In this document: one piece after another, positions 51,483 to 61,688 of the stretch | Numbering within the stretch: the first letter of the stretch is position 1 | How the letters are laid out: each line of letters begins with the position of its first letter | Assembly (NCBI RefSeq): GCF_001632745.1 | Contig: NZ_LQRT01000013.1 | Span: forward strand, 434,001 to 498,000 | DNA: 64,000 bases | Direction: 5' to 3' | Source of the DNA: Aquimarina aggregata | GTDB taxonomy: Bacteria > Bacteroidota > Bacteroidia > Flavobacteriales > Flavobacteriaceae | The notes under the pieces: generated by a model | What the model was told of the DNA's origin: nothing | What the model saw: the letters and a program-made list of their open reading frames with translations, nothing else | The model's database searches: none | Program-made: the position numbers and the translations under genes

Positions 51483-52198
51483 ACATAATGAATCTTGCCA
51501 GACCTCTTATTGCAGGAGTATTACATTCTTTTGAACCTGATCATATGTCGGCTGTTTCTGTTTTAGCAGCAGAAAATGCTATTCAAAAGAAAAAAGTCAA
51601 TTTAAAAACGGTTTTTACTGCTTCTCAGTGGGCATTAGGACATTCTGTTACTTTATTACTATTTGGAGGAATAGCGTTGATTTTTAGAACTGCGCTGTTA
51701 ACTTTTATTGAAGGCTTATCTTTCTGGGCTGAGTTTTCAGTGGGCCCTATTATGATTTGGTTAGGTATTATGGCTATTCGTAGAAACCACAAGGTCAACG
51801 AGATGATGGCGGATCATAAAAAAATAGAAGCTCATGAACATATGGCTAATAATCCTATTCATTTACATGGTAAAACTGGTGAAGAAATAGCTATGAACCC
51901 GATTAATCGTTCTTTTTGGATTGGGATGTTACATGGGTTGGCTGGAACCGGAGGTGCGCTTACATCTGCATTAATTATAAGTGCTGATACGGTTTCTGAT
52001 GCTATCTGGATATTGATTATAGAATCAATTGGTGTTATTCTCTCTATGGCAATATATAGCTATGTCTTAATTTTTACAATGAGTCGTTTTATAGAGCGAA
52101 ATATTTCTATCTTTAAATGGATGAACGGCATTATTGGAATCATTTCTATTGTGGTAGGATTAATTATGTTACAAAGAGCACTCCTAGAATGGTTTTAA
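51479..52198 (+). CDS. NicO-family nickel/cobalt transporter
   Basis: The 239-residue membrane protein has about six transmembrane helices and the metal motif HSFEPDHMSAV (HxxxxDH, about 17-23) in the first helix. A second conserved segment, FWIGMLHGLAGTGGALTSALI, follows the His-containing cytoplasmic loop (KIEAHEHMANNPIHLHGK). Placement in the cobalamin operon argues for cobalt. It is the last gene of the first block of the operon. Confidence 0.87.
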   Translation: MNIMNLARPLIAGVLHSFEPDHMSAVSVLAAENAIQKKKVNLKTVFTASQWALGHSVTLLLFGGIALIFRTALLTFIEGLSFWAEFSVGPIMIWLGIMAIRRNHKVNEMMADHKKIEAHEHMANNPIHLHGKTGEEIAMNPINRSFWIGMLHGLAGTGGALTSALIISADTVSDAIWILIIESIGVILSMAIYSYVLIFTMSRFIERNISIFKWMNGIIGIISIVVGLIMLQRALLEWF

Positions 52199-52245
52199 TA
52201 TTCCAAATTATCAGACGATCATGTTCTAATTAAAAACCAACTACA

Positions 52246-52563
52246 ATGGAACAACCAAACTTATCCGAAATCAATAAGTTATCTAATGGAGATAAAACTT
52301 TTGAAGAAAGAATCTTTAATGTTATCAAAAAAGAATTCCCTCTAGAAAAAGCTCAATATTTCAGTAATTTAGAAAATAAAAATCTAATAAAAGCTGCAGA
52401 AGACGTACATAAACTTAAGCACAAGGTAAGCATTTTTGGACTTGAAAAAAGTTATGAAATCGCAACAGATTATGAAAACAATCTAAAGGATGGGAATTAC
52501 GAACTTAAAGAAGATTTCGAAAAAGTTCTACAAATGATCACAGAATACATAGATACTCTGTAA
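52246..52563 (+). CDS. HPt (histidine phosphotransfer) domain protein
   Basis: The 105-residue protein is a single four-helix HPt domain with AAEDVHKLKHKVSIFGLEK and the phospho-acceptor His55. It lacks kinase or receiver parts. Its end is 37 bp from the end of the convergent receiver-glycosyltransferase gene, which makes that protein the most likely phosphotransfer partner. It follows the NicO gene by 47 bp and may be expressed from the same transcript. Confidence 0.87.
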   Translation: MEQPNLSEINKLSNGDKTFEERIFNVIKKEFPLEKAQYFSNLENKNLIKAAEDVHKLKHKVSIFGLEKSYEIATDYENNLKDGNYELKEDFEKVLQMITEYIDTL

Positions 52564-52599
52564 CCTTTTGCAGAACTATTTTCTTTTATACATCTAATT

Positions 52600-53763
52600 T
52601 CAACTGACCTTTGATTTGACTTTAAAATTATAGTGATAAGCAATTTGAGCAAGTTGCCCAACAATTTTCACAGAATCTTTCATAGATAACTTAGAACCGT
52701 CTGCATGTATCCAACGTTTAAGAGGTTGCTCGCATATATAAGAAATTGCTTTTTCTTTTCCGTAAAATTTGCGCATCTTCATAAAGATTTCAACATCAAA
52801 CAACCATTTTGTAATAAACTTCTCTCGGAACATTTCATTGACTATTTCTCTATCCATAATTTTAGCACCACATTGCGTATCATTAAATGACATACTCAAG
52901 ATATTTCGAATAATCAGATTGATCGTTTTACTTATTATTTTACGCGCAGATTCTTTTGTAATATTTGCTCCCATCCTACTCATTCTCGAGCCACTTACTA
53001 TTTTAAATTTTGAGGACTCTATCGTCTTAACCAAATCATCAAAATCCTTAAAATCTGTGGACAAGTCAGCATCTAAATATCCTATATAATCCAATTGCGG
53101 GTCTTTTGCCAAATGCAAAACCCCTTGTCGCACTGCTTCTCCTTTTCCTCCATTTTTTTCGCAATTATAAACACTTATATTATCTTCTCTACCTTCAGAT
53201 AATTTTTTTAAAACTTCTAATGTATTATCTGTACTTCCATCATTCACAAAACATAAATGATATCCTAAGTTACTATGAGTAAAATCGGTAAATTCTTTAC
53301 TCAAGATTCTTGTTTCTTCATTATAACATGGGATAACAACTCCTACGCAATGTCTTTGTAACATTTGACCTTTAGTGTTGTTTTCTGTTTTCTTTCTTGA
53401 TCTTATTCCAAATATTCTTGCTATTCTTGCCGAAATTTCATTAAGTGATAGTGGTTTTTTCATATAGTCATCTATACCTAAATCAAAACCATCTAGAATG
53501 GTATCTTCATTAGTATTACCAGACATCACCAAAATCTTAACGTCTGATTTTTTTTCTTGACGAATATTTTCAATAACCTCAAGACCAGACATTCCATCCA
53601 TGTTAATATCCACAATCACAATATCAGGCTTAAAACTATCAAACAGTTCTAGTCCTGATTGTCCATCACTTGCACATTCGATAATGTATCCTTGATCCGA
53701 CAGGTGTTTTTCTAAGGATAATAAAACAAGTTGCTGATCATCTATTGCTAAAATTTTTTTCAT
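52600..53763 (-). CDS. receiver domain fused to a family 2 glycosyltransferase
   Basis: From the ATG at 53763 the protein has 387 residues. A response-regulator receiver (about 1-122) has ILAIDDQQLVLLSLEKHL, phospho-acceptor Asp52 in VDINMDGMSG, and the conserved Lys in DYMKKPLSL. A GT2 domain (about 140-385) starts CVGVVIPCYNEETRI, has LDADLST as the metal site and a late NDTQCGAKIMDREI typical of dolichol/undecaprenyl-phosphate glucosyl- and mannosyltransferases. No membrane helix is present. Phosphorylation may switch sugar transfer directly without DNA binding. A TTG start at 53781 would add six residues and is less likely. Confidence 0.88.
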   Translation of the reverse strand: MKKILAIDDQQLVLLSLEKHLSDQGYIIECASDGQSGLELFDSFKPDIVIVDINMDGMSGLEVIENIRQEKKSDVKILVMSGNTNEDTILDGFDLGIDDYMKKPLSLNEISARIARIFGIRSRKKTENNTKGQMLQRHCVGVVIPCYNEETRILSKEFTDFTHSNLGYHLCFVNDGSTDNTLEVLKKLSEGREDNISVYNCEKNGGKGEAVRQGVLHLAKDPQLDYIGYLDADLSTDFKDFDDLVKTIESSKFKIVSGSRMSRMGANITKESARKIISKTINLIIRNILSMSFNDTQCGAKIMDREIVNEMFREKFITKWLFDVEIFMKMRKFYGKEKAISYICEQPLKRWIHADGSKLSMKDSVKIVGQLAQIAYHYNFKVKSKVS

Positions 53764-54197
53764 GTAAAGTAGGTTTTTCAATATGACTATTTACTACATA
53801 GAAAGCCATATCGATATTCAAAAAAGTAGGGGTAATTAGAAAGACTGACTTCTAACGAATACTCTAGCTCGAATAAGCTTAGTATTCCTTAGCATTTTGA
53901 CTAGAAATTGAATAATTCTCTAGAAACAGAAAAAATCAATAGCTATTCTAAAAATAGGAAAATATTAGGAAATTAGGTTTGTAAAGTTTTTATTATTTTA
54001 TAGGGGTATCCTTAAACACACAGAATATTCTGATAAAAAGTATTGTTTGTTATATTCAAATGATTCAGAAATAAATACTTTTAAGTACCACGCACATCAT
54101 CTTCTTTTATATCCTCATAAAAGTGATATTTAAACAAAAAAGGATGACCATTCTACCTGCATAAATCCTTATTTTTACAACTCTTATATAGAAATAG
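53764..54197. other. intergenic between divergent genes, no gene seen
   Basis: This 434-bp gap lies between the receiver-glycosyltransferase gene and the second block of cobalamin genes. I looked for a B12 riboswitch (B12 box GCCACTG and supporting stems) and found none. The sequence is AT-rich without clear repeats. Confidence 0.5.
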
Positions 54198-55859
54198 ATG
54201 CAATCAAAATATAATTACCCTTTTACTGCTATACTAGCACAAGAAGATTTAAAATTATGCTTGTTACTTAATTTAGTCGACCCAACCATTGGCGGAGTAT
54301 TAGCAACAGGTGATAAAGGCACTGCCAAAACTACAATGGTAAGAGGGTTAAGTCAGTTGATGGGGAAAAATTTTCCATTTGTAAACCTACCAATTGGTGC
54401 CACAGAAGACAGAGTATTGGGTAGCGTCGATTTAGAAACATTAATTAATAAAAAAGTATCTATTGTAGACAAAGGGTTATTAGCTCTGGCGCATCAAGGG
54501 TTTTTATACATTGATGAAATTAATCTTCTTAATGATTATCTAATGGATATATTGTTGGATGCTTCTGCAACGGGAGGATATCATCTAGAACGCGAAGGCA
54601 TATCGCAATGGGTAGATAGCCGTTTTTGTATGGTAGGAACGATGAATCCAGAAGAAGGAGTGTTACGACCACAACTATTAGATCGTTTTGGTCTTAGTGT
54701 AAATATTAATACTCCTGCAGATAAAAAAATACGTTCTCAGATCGCTATGCAACGTCTCTCATTTGATAACGACCCAGAAACATTCTTTATAAAATTTGAG
54801 TCTGAAGAACAGAAAATAAAAGAACAGGTTCTTCTTGGAAAACAGCGATTACAAAATGTCATCATTCCAGAAGACGTTCAAGAATTTTGTGCAGAGTTAA
54901 CGATCACTAATAAAGTAGAAGGAATGCGTGCGGATATTTTATTATTAAAGACTGCCAGAGCATATGCAGCCTATTATAATTATCCAGAAGTAACTCTTGA
55001 AATTATAAATAGTATTGCACCATTTGTACTACAACATCGAGCAAAAGAATATACTCCACCTAATACTACAAACGAAAATGATGATACCAATCAAAAAAAT
55101 AAAGATTCACAAGAAGAATCAATAGCTCAAGCCTCTACTAAGGCAGAATTTCAATTACCTAAATCGGTACAACAAGGACTACAGTTTTCTGCTCCAAAGA
55201 AAAACAACAAACAAAACATTAAACTAAATCCTCTTTCTAATATTTCATCAGCACCCTATCCTTTAAATCCTCACACTGAGATCGCAATAGCAAAATCTGT
55301 AAAAGCCTATTTAAAATCAGGAGTTTTTAATCGTATTCATAAACAACTAGTACAAAAAGCAATAGCGCGTATTGTATTTTTAGTAGATACCAGTGCTTCT
55401 ATGGCAATAGATCAACAAATGGCCTATTTAAAAGGGGTTATCGAAAAAACCGTACTATCACACCCTTTACATAAAATACAGTATGCTATAGTTGGTTTGC
55501 AGGGGTCGTCTGCTAAAATTCTACAAGAGTTCACTACAAACACAAAAGAAATCACCTCTATAAATCAGCAATTAAGAACTCAAGGGAAAACCAATTTAGG
55601 AGCTGCATTTTTTAAAGTTTATGAAGTATTAAAATCCTTAAACCTCCAAACGGTGCAGCTATTTGTTTTTACAGATGGCAAAGCTAACGCAGGGGCCAAA
55701 GATTCTTTTCAATATGCTATAACCACCTATAAAAAATATCTTAGTAAAATATCTAAAACGACTATTATAGATACAGAATTAGGTTTTGTAAAATTAGGTA
55801 AAGCAAAAGAAATGGCTAAAATCTTACAATTAAATTATACTGCGATTTCTGATTTTTAA
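54198..55859 (+). CDS. chelatase AAA/VWA subunit (ChlI-ChlD-like), partner of CobN
   Basis: The 553-residue protein has an AAA+ domain (about 1-275) with Walker A GDKGTAKTTMV and Walker B GFLYIDEINLLNDYLMDILLDA, as in BchI/ChlI. It continues with a low-complexity Asn/Asp/Gln linker (about 290-345). A VWA domain (about 385-553) has the MIDAS motif DTSASMAIDQQ. It thus joins the I and D subunits of Mg chelatase in one chain. With cobN two genes downstream and no chlorophyll genes, it most likely powers cobalt insertion by CobN in place of CobS/CobT. Confidence 0.9.
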   Translation: MQSKYNYPFTAILAQEDLKLCLLLNLVDPTIGGVLATGDKGTAKTTMVRGLSQLMGKNFPFVNLPIGATEDRVLGSVDLETLINKKVSIVDKGLLALAHQGFLYIDEINLLNDYLMDILLDASATGGYHLEREGISQWVDSRFCMVGTMNPEEGVLRPQLLDRFGLSVNINTPADKKIRSQIAMQRLSFDNDPETFFIKFESEEQKIKEQVLLGKQRLQNVIIPEDVQEFCAELTITNKVEGMRADILLLKTARAYAAYYNYPEVTLEIINSIAPFVLQHRAKEYTPPNTTNENDDTNQKNKDSQEESIAQASTKAEFQLPKSVQQGLQFSAPKKNNKQNIKLNPLSNISSAPYPLNPHTEIAIAKSVKAYLKSGVFNRIHKQLVQKAIARIVFLVDTSASMAIDQQMAYLKGVIEKTVLSHPLHKIQYAIVGLQGSSAKILQEFTTNTKEITSINQQLRTQGKTNLGAAFFKVYEVLKSLNLQTVQLFVFTDGKANAGAKDSFQYAITTYKKYLSKISKTTIIDTELGFVKLGKAKEMAKILQLNYTAISDF

Positions 55860-55864
55860 TTCAT

Positions 55865-57157
55865 ATGTCTAAAGCATTTTTAATAGCAGCTCCATGGAGT
55901 AATTCTGGGAAAACAACGGTAACGTTAAGTTTATGTCGTTGGTTTTCAAATCAAGGTTTAAATGTACAACCTTTTAAGTGTGGTCCGGACTATATTGATA
56001 CTATCCATCATAGTACTGCAGCCAGAAAACCTGCTGTGAATTTAGACGTAGTAATGATGCCAGAAGAACATGTGATACGCACATTTAATAACTATCAACA
56101 AGGTACCGACATCAGTATTATCGAAGGTGTTATGGGGTTATTTGATGGTGCTGTAAAAGATCAAGGAAGTTCTGCTGCAATTGCCAAGTTATTAGATATT
56201 CCTGTTATTTTAGTTGTCAATGCCAGTAGTATGGCATATACAATTGCTCCTATTTTGCATGGATTAAAAACATTTGATCCTGAAGTTCAAATAGCTGGAG
56301 TACTATTTAATTTTGTTAAAACAGAATCTCATTATGCTTTCTTGAAAGAAGCTTGTGATACGGTTGGTATTCCATCATTGGGATATATCCCTCCTAATGA
56401 AGAAATTGCTATACCATCTCGACATCTGGGTCTACATATTGATAAGACTTTTGAAACGATAATAGAAAAAGCTGCTTCTCATATAACCTCAAACATCTCT
56501 GTCTCAAAGCTATTAGAATCTGCCAAAGAAATCAATAAGATAGCAAGAGAAAAAGCACAAGTCAAAACTCCCTCTAAAACAAAAACAATTGCTATTGCAA
56601 AAGATGAGGCGTTTAGCTTTACCTATATAGAAAATTTAAAGTGGTTAGAATCTATAGGACGTATTGTATATTTTAGCCCAATTCATGACTCACAGCTTCC
56701 AGAAACCGATTACATTTATTTAGCAGGTGGCTACCCAGAATTATATTTAGAAAAATTATCTCAAAATGTAAGCATGTGCAACCAAATCAGAAATGCCGCT
56801 AATCTAGGTGTAACTATCTATGCAGAATGCGGAGGAATGATGTATCTAGGAAAGGCGATTATAGATGAAAAGGGGTTGGCACATTCTATGGTCAATATAT
56901 TTGACTATAGTACCTCTATGGAAAATAAAAAGTTATCCTTAGGCTATCGTAAAGTACTTTTTGAGGGTTTAGAAATCTGGGGACATGAATTTCATTATTC
57001 TAAAATACTTAATGATCAAACCAACTCTAGTATTGGAAAAGTTTTCACCGCAAGAGATAAAGAAATTTCAACAAAAATATATACTTATAAAAATGTATAC
57101 GCTAGCTATATTCACTTGTATTGGGCAGCGTTAAAACCAAAAGATATATGCATTTAG
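55865..57157 (+). CDS. cobB: cobyrinate / hydrogenobyrinate a,c-diamide synthase
   Basis: The 430-residue protein has an ATP-binding N-domain with APWSNSGKTTVTLSLCRWF and QPFKCGPDYIDTIHHSTAA, a linker, and a C-terminal glutamine amidotransferase domain with AECGGMMYLGKAI (nucleophile Cys) and GHEFHYSK. It amidates the a and c side chains. With CobN downstream the substrate could be hydrogenobyrinate (CobB sense); with CbiD/CbiG present it could be cobyrinate (CbiA sense). The end overlaps the start of cobN. Confidence 0.94.
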   Translation: MSKAFLIAAPWSNSGKTTVTLSLCRWFSNQGLNVQPFKCGPDYIDTIHHSTAARKPAVNLDVVMMPEEHVIRTFNNYQQGTDISIIEGVMGLFDGAVKDQGSSAAIAKLLDIPVILVVNASSMAYTIAPILHGLKTFDPEVQIAGVLFNFVKTESHYAFLKEACDTVGIPSLGYIPPNEEIAIPSRHLGLHIDKTFETIIEKAASHITSNISVSKLLESAKEINKIAREKAQVKTPSKTKTIAIAKDEAFSFTYIENLKWLESIGRIVYFSPIHDSQLPETDYIYLAGGYPELYLEKLSQNVSMCNQIRNAANLGVTIYAECGGMMYLGKAIIDEKGLAHSMVNIFDYSTSMENKKLSLGYRKVLFEGLEIWGHEFHYSKILNDQTNSSIGKVFTARDKEISTKIYTYKNVYASYIHLYWAALKPKDICI

Positions 57158-60100
57158 TAGCAACAATACCTGGTGGATGGAATCCAAATGATGATGAAAT
57201 TTTTTATATCGAACAACAACCCGGGGATATTGTATTTCTAAGTGCTGGCGATACCGAGATTCATACCATGAATGAAGCATACAAACAATTGTATGAAACC
57301 GAAGGAGATACTTTACCAAGTTTACGTATGACCAATCTAGTATATCTTAAACAAGAATTAACAATTGACACCTATCTTGAGGAAGTCCTTGAAAAAGCCA
57401 AAGTTATCATTTGTAGCATGTTGGGAGGTATTAGTTACTACAAATACTTAATAGAATCCCTAGTCGAACTACAGGAACGAATTGGTAACACTATTTTGTT
57501 CTTACCTGCTCATGAACCCGATTTTGAGCTAATGAAACTATCTTCTGTTGATATTCAGATCGCACACCAATCGCGACAGTATTTACAAGAGGGAGGAAAA
57601 GAAAATTCAGTAGCTTTTTTGAATTATCTGCGATATACGTTTTTTAATGATCAGATAAACATTACTCCAGTTAAATCAATAGCTGATGTATTTTTATTTA
57701 CTTGTGAAACTGGATTATTAGAACAGGAAACACTTGAACTTTCACTTAACTCTTCAAGACCCAATGTAGTTATATTAGCATATCGCACACATTATCTTTC
57801 AGATAACCTATCTCCAATACAGGCAATAAGTAAGGCATTACATGCTAAAGGGATGAATACTTTTGTGGTTTTTACTAGTAACCTTAGAGATTCAAAATTA
57901 GTAGAACAAGTACAATCGTTAATGACGCATTCAGGGAAACGCGATATTCATACTATCATAAACACTACAGGGTTTACTATAAAACCTATGGACGGCTCTG
58001 AATTTATTTTTGAAAACTTAAAAATTCCTGTATTACAAGCAATATTTTCTACAGCAAATAAAAAAGTCTGGGAAGAAGGACTTTTTGGTCTTCCTCCTAC
58101 AGATATAGCAATGAATATTGCCTTGCCCGAAATAGATGGGCGTATAATAGGACGTGCGGTTTCTTTTAAAAAGGAAATAGAAAAAGATAGTCTTACAGAT
58201 AGTTCTATTCTAAAATATGAAGCTTATATTCCTGCATGTGAATTTACAGCAGAGCTAGCTAAGCGATGGACTTCACTTCAGGTTAAAAAGAATAGTGAAA
58301 AAAAAGTAGCTATTATTTTACCTAATTATCCAAATAAAGATAGTCGTTTAGCTAATGGTGTAGGTTTGGATACTCCTGAGAGTTGTGTGGTATTACTGCA
58401 AGCGTTACAAACAGAAGGTTATGATCTAGGGACGCAATTACCAAAAAGTGGTACCGAAATCATGCATTGGATTACCCAGGTCACTACCAACAATATCACT
58501 ACTACAACTACAAGACCACATGCTCTAGTGTTTAGTCATAACGAATTTAAACAATGCTTTTCGTTATTATCCCAAGAACTACAAAATAAGGTTACCGAGC
58601 AATGGGGTACTCCAGATAATGATCCCTATTGTACTGAAAATGGTTTTATCATTTCGGGATTTTTATTAGGTAATATTTTTGTAAGTATTCAACCCTCTCG
58701 AGGATATAACCAAGACCCACAGGCAATTTATCATTCACCTGATTTACCGCCTACTTATCAATATTTAGCCTATTATTTCTGGTTACAAGAAAATTATCAA
58801 GCAGATGCTGTTATTCATCTAGGAAAACACGGTAATCTAGAATGGTTACCGGGAAAAAGTGTATCCTTAAATGCTGAAACCTGTTTCCCGGCAGCTGTAT
58901 TTGGTGCACTACCTCACTTTTATCCTTTTATTATTAATGACCCCGGGGAAGGAACACAAGCAAAAAGGAGAAATCAAGCAGTGATTATCGATCACCTGAT
59001 TCCACCTATGACTAGAGCAGAGAGCTATGGAAATTTAATGAAGCTGGAACATCTAGTAGACGAATACTATGAGGCTGCTTCCTTAGACCCAAAACGATCT
59101 CGAGCATTAGAAAAAGAGATATCTGGACTGGTTAAAGAAACCAAGTTAAATGTAGATCTAGGTATTGCATCAGATGATGTAGACGAACTACTAATTAAGC
59201 TAGATGGGTATTTATGTGAATTAAAAGAAGCACAAATTAGAGATGGATTACACATTTTTGGTAAAGCACCAGTTAATGAACAGCTAATAGATTTATTAAT
59301 TGCATTGCATAGAGTTCCCGGATATAAACAACAGGGGATTACTCAAGTATTAGCCAAAGATCTTGGTATTGAAGAGAACATATTAGAGATTCCGTATACA
59401 GCAGTAATGGAGCTTACTATTGAAGGTGTATTTTGTAAAACTGCTGGGCAAGTAGTTGCGCAATTAGAACACATTGTAAAGCGATTGTTAATCTCTTATT
59501 TAGAAAAGGGAGAAGAAACTACATTGTATCCTTTAACGTTCCAAATAATCCAACATATAAAAACTAGCACATTAGTAAAAGTGCAAAAAACAACCGATGA
59601 GTTGGATTTTCTATTAAATGGATTAAATGGTTATTACGTGCCTTCTGGACCGTCTGGTGCCCCTACTCGTGGACGGTTAGATTTACTACCAACAGGAAGA
59701 AACTTCTATTCTGTAGATGTACGAACCATACCTACCGAAACTGCCTATCGACTTGGAGAAAAAAGTGCACAACTCATTATTGATAGATACTTACAAGAAA
59801 ATGGCGATTATCCCGAAACTATTGGAGTTTCAGTTTGGGGAACATCAACGATGCGCACAGGAGGTGATGATATTGCACAAGCATTCGCACTTATGGGAGT
59901 TCGACCCATCTGGAAAAATGTAAATCGTAGAGTCACCGATTTTGAAATCATTCCATTACTAAAATTAAAAAGGCCTAGAATAGACGTAACCTTAAGGATT
60001 TCAGGTTTTTTTAGAGATGCATTTCCTGATGTTATAAATCTATTTAATGCCGTTGTTACACGTTTAGCACATCTGGATGAGTCTGTAGAAGACAATCCTA

Positions 60101-60894
60101 TACGCAAGCGTTTTTTAGCAGAACAACAACAATGGCAAGAACAAGGATTACCAAAAGATGAAGCAACACAACGTGCGTTGTATCGTGTTTTTGGATCTAA
60201 ACCAGGAGCGTATGGTGCCGGATTGCAAGCTGTAATAGACGAAAAAAACTGGCAAACACAAGAAGATCTTGCCAAAGTATATATTAACTGGAGCGGTTAT
60301 GCGTATGGCAACTCTAAAAAAGGAGTCTCTGCACATGAGTCATTTCAATATCGACTACAAGCCATGCAGATTGTCATGCAAAATCAGGATAATCGTGAAC
60401 ATGATATTCTAGATAGTGATGATTATTATCAATTTCATGGTGGCTTGGCAAATGCTGTAAAAACAATAAAAGGAGAAGACGCAGCTATATATTTTGGTGA
60501 TAACTCTAGACCAGAAAACCCAAAAGTAAAAACATTAAAAGAAGAACTTTTAAAAGTGTATCGATCCCGAGTAATTAATCCAAAATGGATTAACGGTGTG
60601 CAACGACATGGATACAAAGGTGCTTTTGAAATGGCTGCTACTTTAGATTATCTTTTTGCTTATGACGCCACTACAAATCTTATCGATGATTTTATGTATG
60701 AAGGAATTACTGAGAGTTATTTATTAACTCCAAAAAACAAAGAATTTATACAAAAAAATAACCCCTGGGCATTAAAGGATATGAGTGAGCGTTTATTAGA
60801 AGCCATACAACGCGGTATGTGGAAAAACCCATCAAATGAAATAAAAGAACAATTGGAAATTTTATATCTTGAAAGTGAGGGGTTAACAGAATAA
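57148..60894 (+). CDS. cobN: cobaltochelatase subunit CobN
   Basis: The 1248-residue protein matches CobN, the large metal-inserting subunit of the ATP-dependent cobaltochelatase. Conserved segments include AVIHLGKHGNLEWLPGKSVSL (positions about 572-592), FYPFIINDPGEGTQAKRRNQ, LIPPMTRAESYGNL, GTSTMRTGGDDIAQAFALMG, and YAYGNSKKGVSAHE. I chose the ATG at 57148, which overlaps the cobB stop by 10 bp; a TTG at 57121 would add nine residues with no family support. It is the last gene of the cobalamin block. Confidence 0.95.
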   Translation: MHLVATIPGGWNPNDDEIFYIEQQPGDIVFLSAGDTEIHTMNEAYKQLYETEGDTLPSLRMTNLVYLKQELTIDTYLEEVLEKAKVIICSMLGGISYYKYLIESLVELQERIGNTILFLPAHEPDFELMKLSSVDIQIAHQSRQYLQEGGKENSVAFLNYLRYTFFNDQINITPVKSIADVFLFTCETGLLEQETLELSLNSSRPNVVILAYRTHYLSDNLSPIQAISKALHAKGMNTFVVFTSNLRDSKLVEQVQSLMTHSGKRDIHTIINTTGFTIKPMDGSEFIFENLKIPVLQAIFSTANKKVWEEGLFGLPPTDIAMNIALPEIDGRIIGRAVSFKKEIEKDSLTDSSILKYEAYIPACEFTAELAKRWTSLQVKKNSEKKVAIILPNYPNKDSRLANGVGLDTPESCVVLLQALQTEGYDLGTQLPKSGTEIMHWITQVTTNNITTTTTRPHALVFSHNEFKQCFSLLSQELQNKVTEQWGTPDNDPYCTENGFIISGFLLGNIFVSIQPSRGYNQDPQAIYHSPDLPPTYQYLAYYFWLQENYQADAVIHLGKHGNLEWLPGKSVSLNAETCFPAAVFGALPHFYPFIINDPGEGTQAKRRNQAVIIDHLIPPMTRAESYGNLMKLEHLVDEYYEAASLDPKRSRALEKEISGLVKETKLNVDLGIASDDVDELLIKLDGYLCELKEAQIRDGLHIFGKAPVNEQLIDLLIALHRVPGYKQQGITQVLAKDLGIEENILEIPYTAVMELTIEGVFCKTAGQVVAQLEHIVKRLLISYLEKGEETTLYPLTFQIIQHIKTSTLVKVQKTTDELDFLLNGLNGYYVPSGPSGAPTRGRLDLLPTGRNFYSVDVRTIPTETAYRLGEKSAQLIIDRYLQENGDYPETIGVSVWGTSTMRTGGDDIAQAFALMGVRPIWKNVNRRVTDFEIIPLLKLKRPRIDVTLRISGFFRDAFPDVINLFNAVVTRLAHLDESVEDNPIRKRFLAEQQQWQEQGLPKDEATQRALYRVFGSKPGAYGAGLQAVIDEKNWQTQEDLAKVYINWSGYAYGNSKKGVSAHESFQYRLQAMQIVMQNQDNREHDILDSDDYYQFHGGLANAVKTIKGEDAAIYFGDNSRPENPKVKTLKEELLKVYRSRVINPKWINGVQRHGYKGAFEMAATLDYLFAYDATTNLIDDFMYEGITESYLLTPKNKEFIQKNNPWALKDMSERLLEAIQRGMWKNPSNEIKEQLEILYLESEGLTE

Positions 60895-60908
60895 TATAAA
60901 CATTAGCT

Positions 60909-61493
60909 ATGAAAAATTTGATTTCTATACTATTAATTTTAGGATTTACAACAAACTCTAATTTTAAAAAAAGAACGTTATCATACCCTGTTATTATTTC
61001 AAAAGCTGATTTAATTGTCGTTGGTGCTATTTCTGCGGTATCTTTTTCTGTATATGAATACGATTTTCAAATTTCTGAATTTGTTAAAGGTACATCTGCA
61101 CAAAAAATCACTGTTACTATGTGGAGAGAATGGACCTGTGATAGACGCATTAAATTTCCAAAAAATGGACAACGGTTAATCTTATTTCTTTCTAAAAGAA
61201 ATAATGGCAATTACGAAATCATCAACGGTAGTACTGGTGAACTCTTTATATCAGAAAATGAAACTATAGAGACATTTATAAATACTAACTTTCCCAATCT
61301 CAAAGAATTTATCACAGGAATAAAAATGTTTTCAAAGGCTTATCGTTTCGAAGGAGAACTATACGCTAGACATTCTGAAAAAAGGTATTTCAAACGCCTA
61401 ATTAATCAATCTGAAATTGACAAAATGGAAACAAAAAGTAGTTTTTTTAAATCTATGTCCTCATGGATTAAGACTGCAATATTAGAAGATTAA
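60909..61493 (+). CDS. secreted protein of unknown function
   Basis: The 194-residue protein has a short hydrophobic N-terminus (about 1-14) that may be a signal peptide. The pattern ISKADLIVVGAISAVSFSVYEYDFQISEFVKG, then MWREWTCDRRIKFPKNGQRLILFLS, resembles small beta-barrel (NTR/TIMP-like) proteins of bacteria. That is only a resemblance. It starts 14 bp after cobN but has no evident link to cobalamin. Confidence 0.65.
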   Translation: MKNLISILLILGFTTNSNFKKRTLSYPVIISKADLIVVGAISAVSFSVYEYDFQISEFVKGTSAQKITVTMWREWTCDRRIKFPKNGQRLILFLSKRNNGNYEIINGSTGELFISENETIETFINTNFPNLKEFITGIKMFSKAYRFEGELYARHSEKRYFKRLINQSEIDKMETKSSFFKSMSSWIKTAILED

Positions 61494-61688
61494 TACATTA
61501 CTATATTCTTGACACCTTCTTAATCTTGGTTCTTATAATGTGAGAGCAAAACCAACCAAAATTTATACTCATTACCAAAAAAAAATTAAAAAAGTAAAAG
61601 ATTTACTAATTTAGTTACTCATACAAGAGAAATATGTTTACCCGTTAACATACACTTAACGTTTTAAGTAATTTAAAAATCCACTCTT

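Noticed and set aside
57121-57147. TTG start nine codons upstream for CobN
   Set aside because: The ATG at 57148 overlaps the cobB stop in the way usual for coupled genes, and the family N-terminus begins there.
59808-60275. 155-residue minus-strand frame inside cobN
   Set aside because: It is antisense to strongly conserved CobN sequence and is Cys/Ser-rich in the way typical of a shadow frame.
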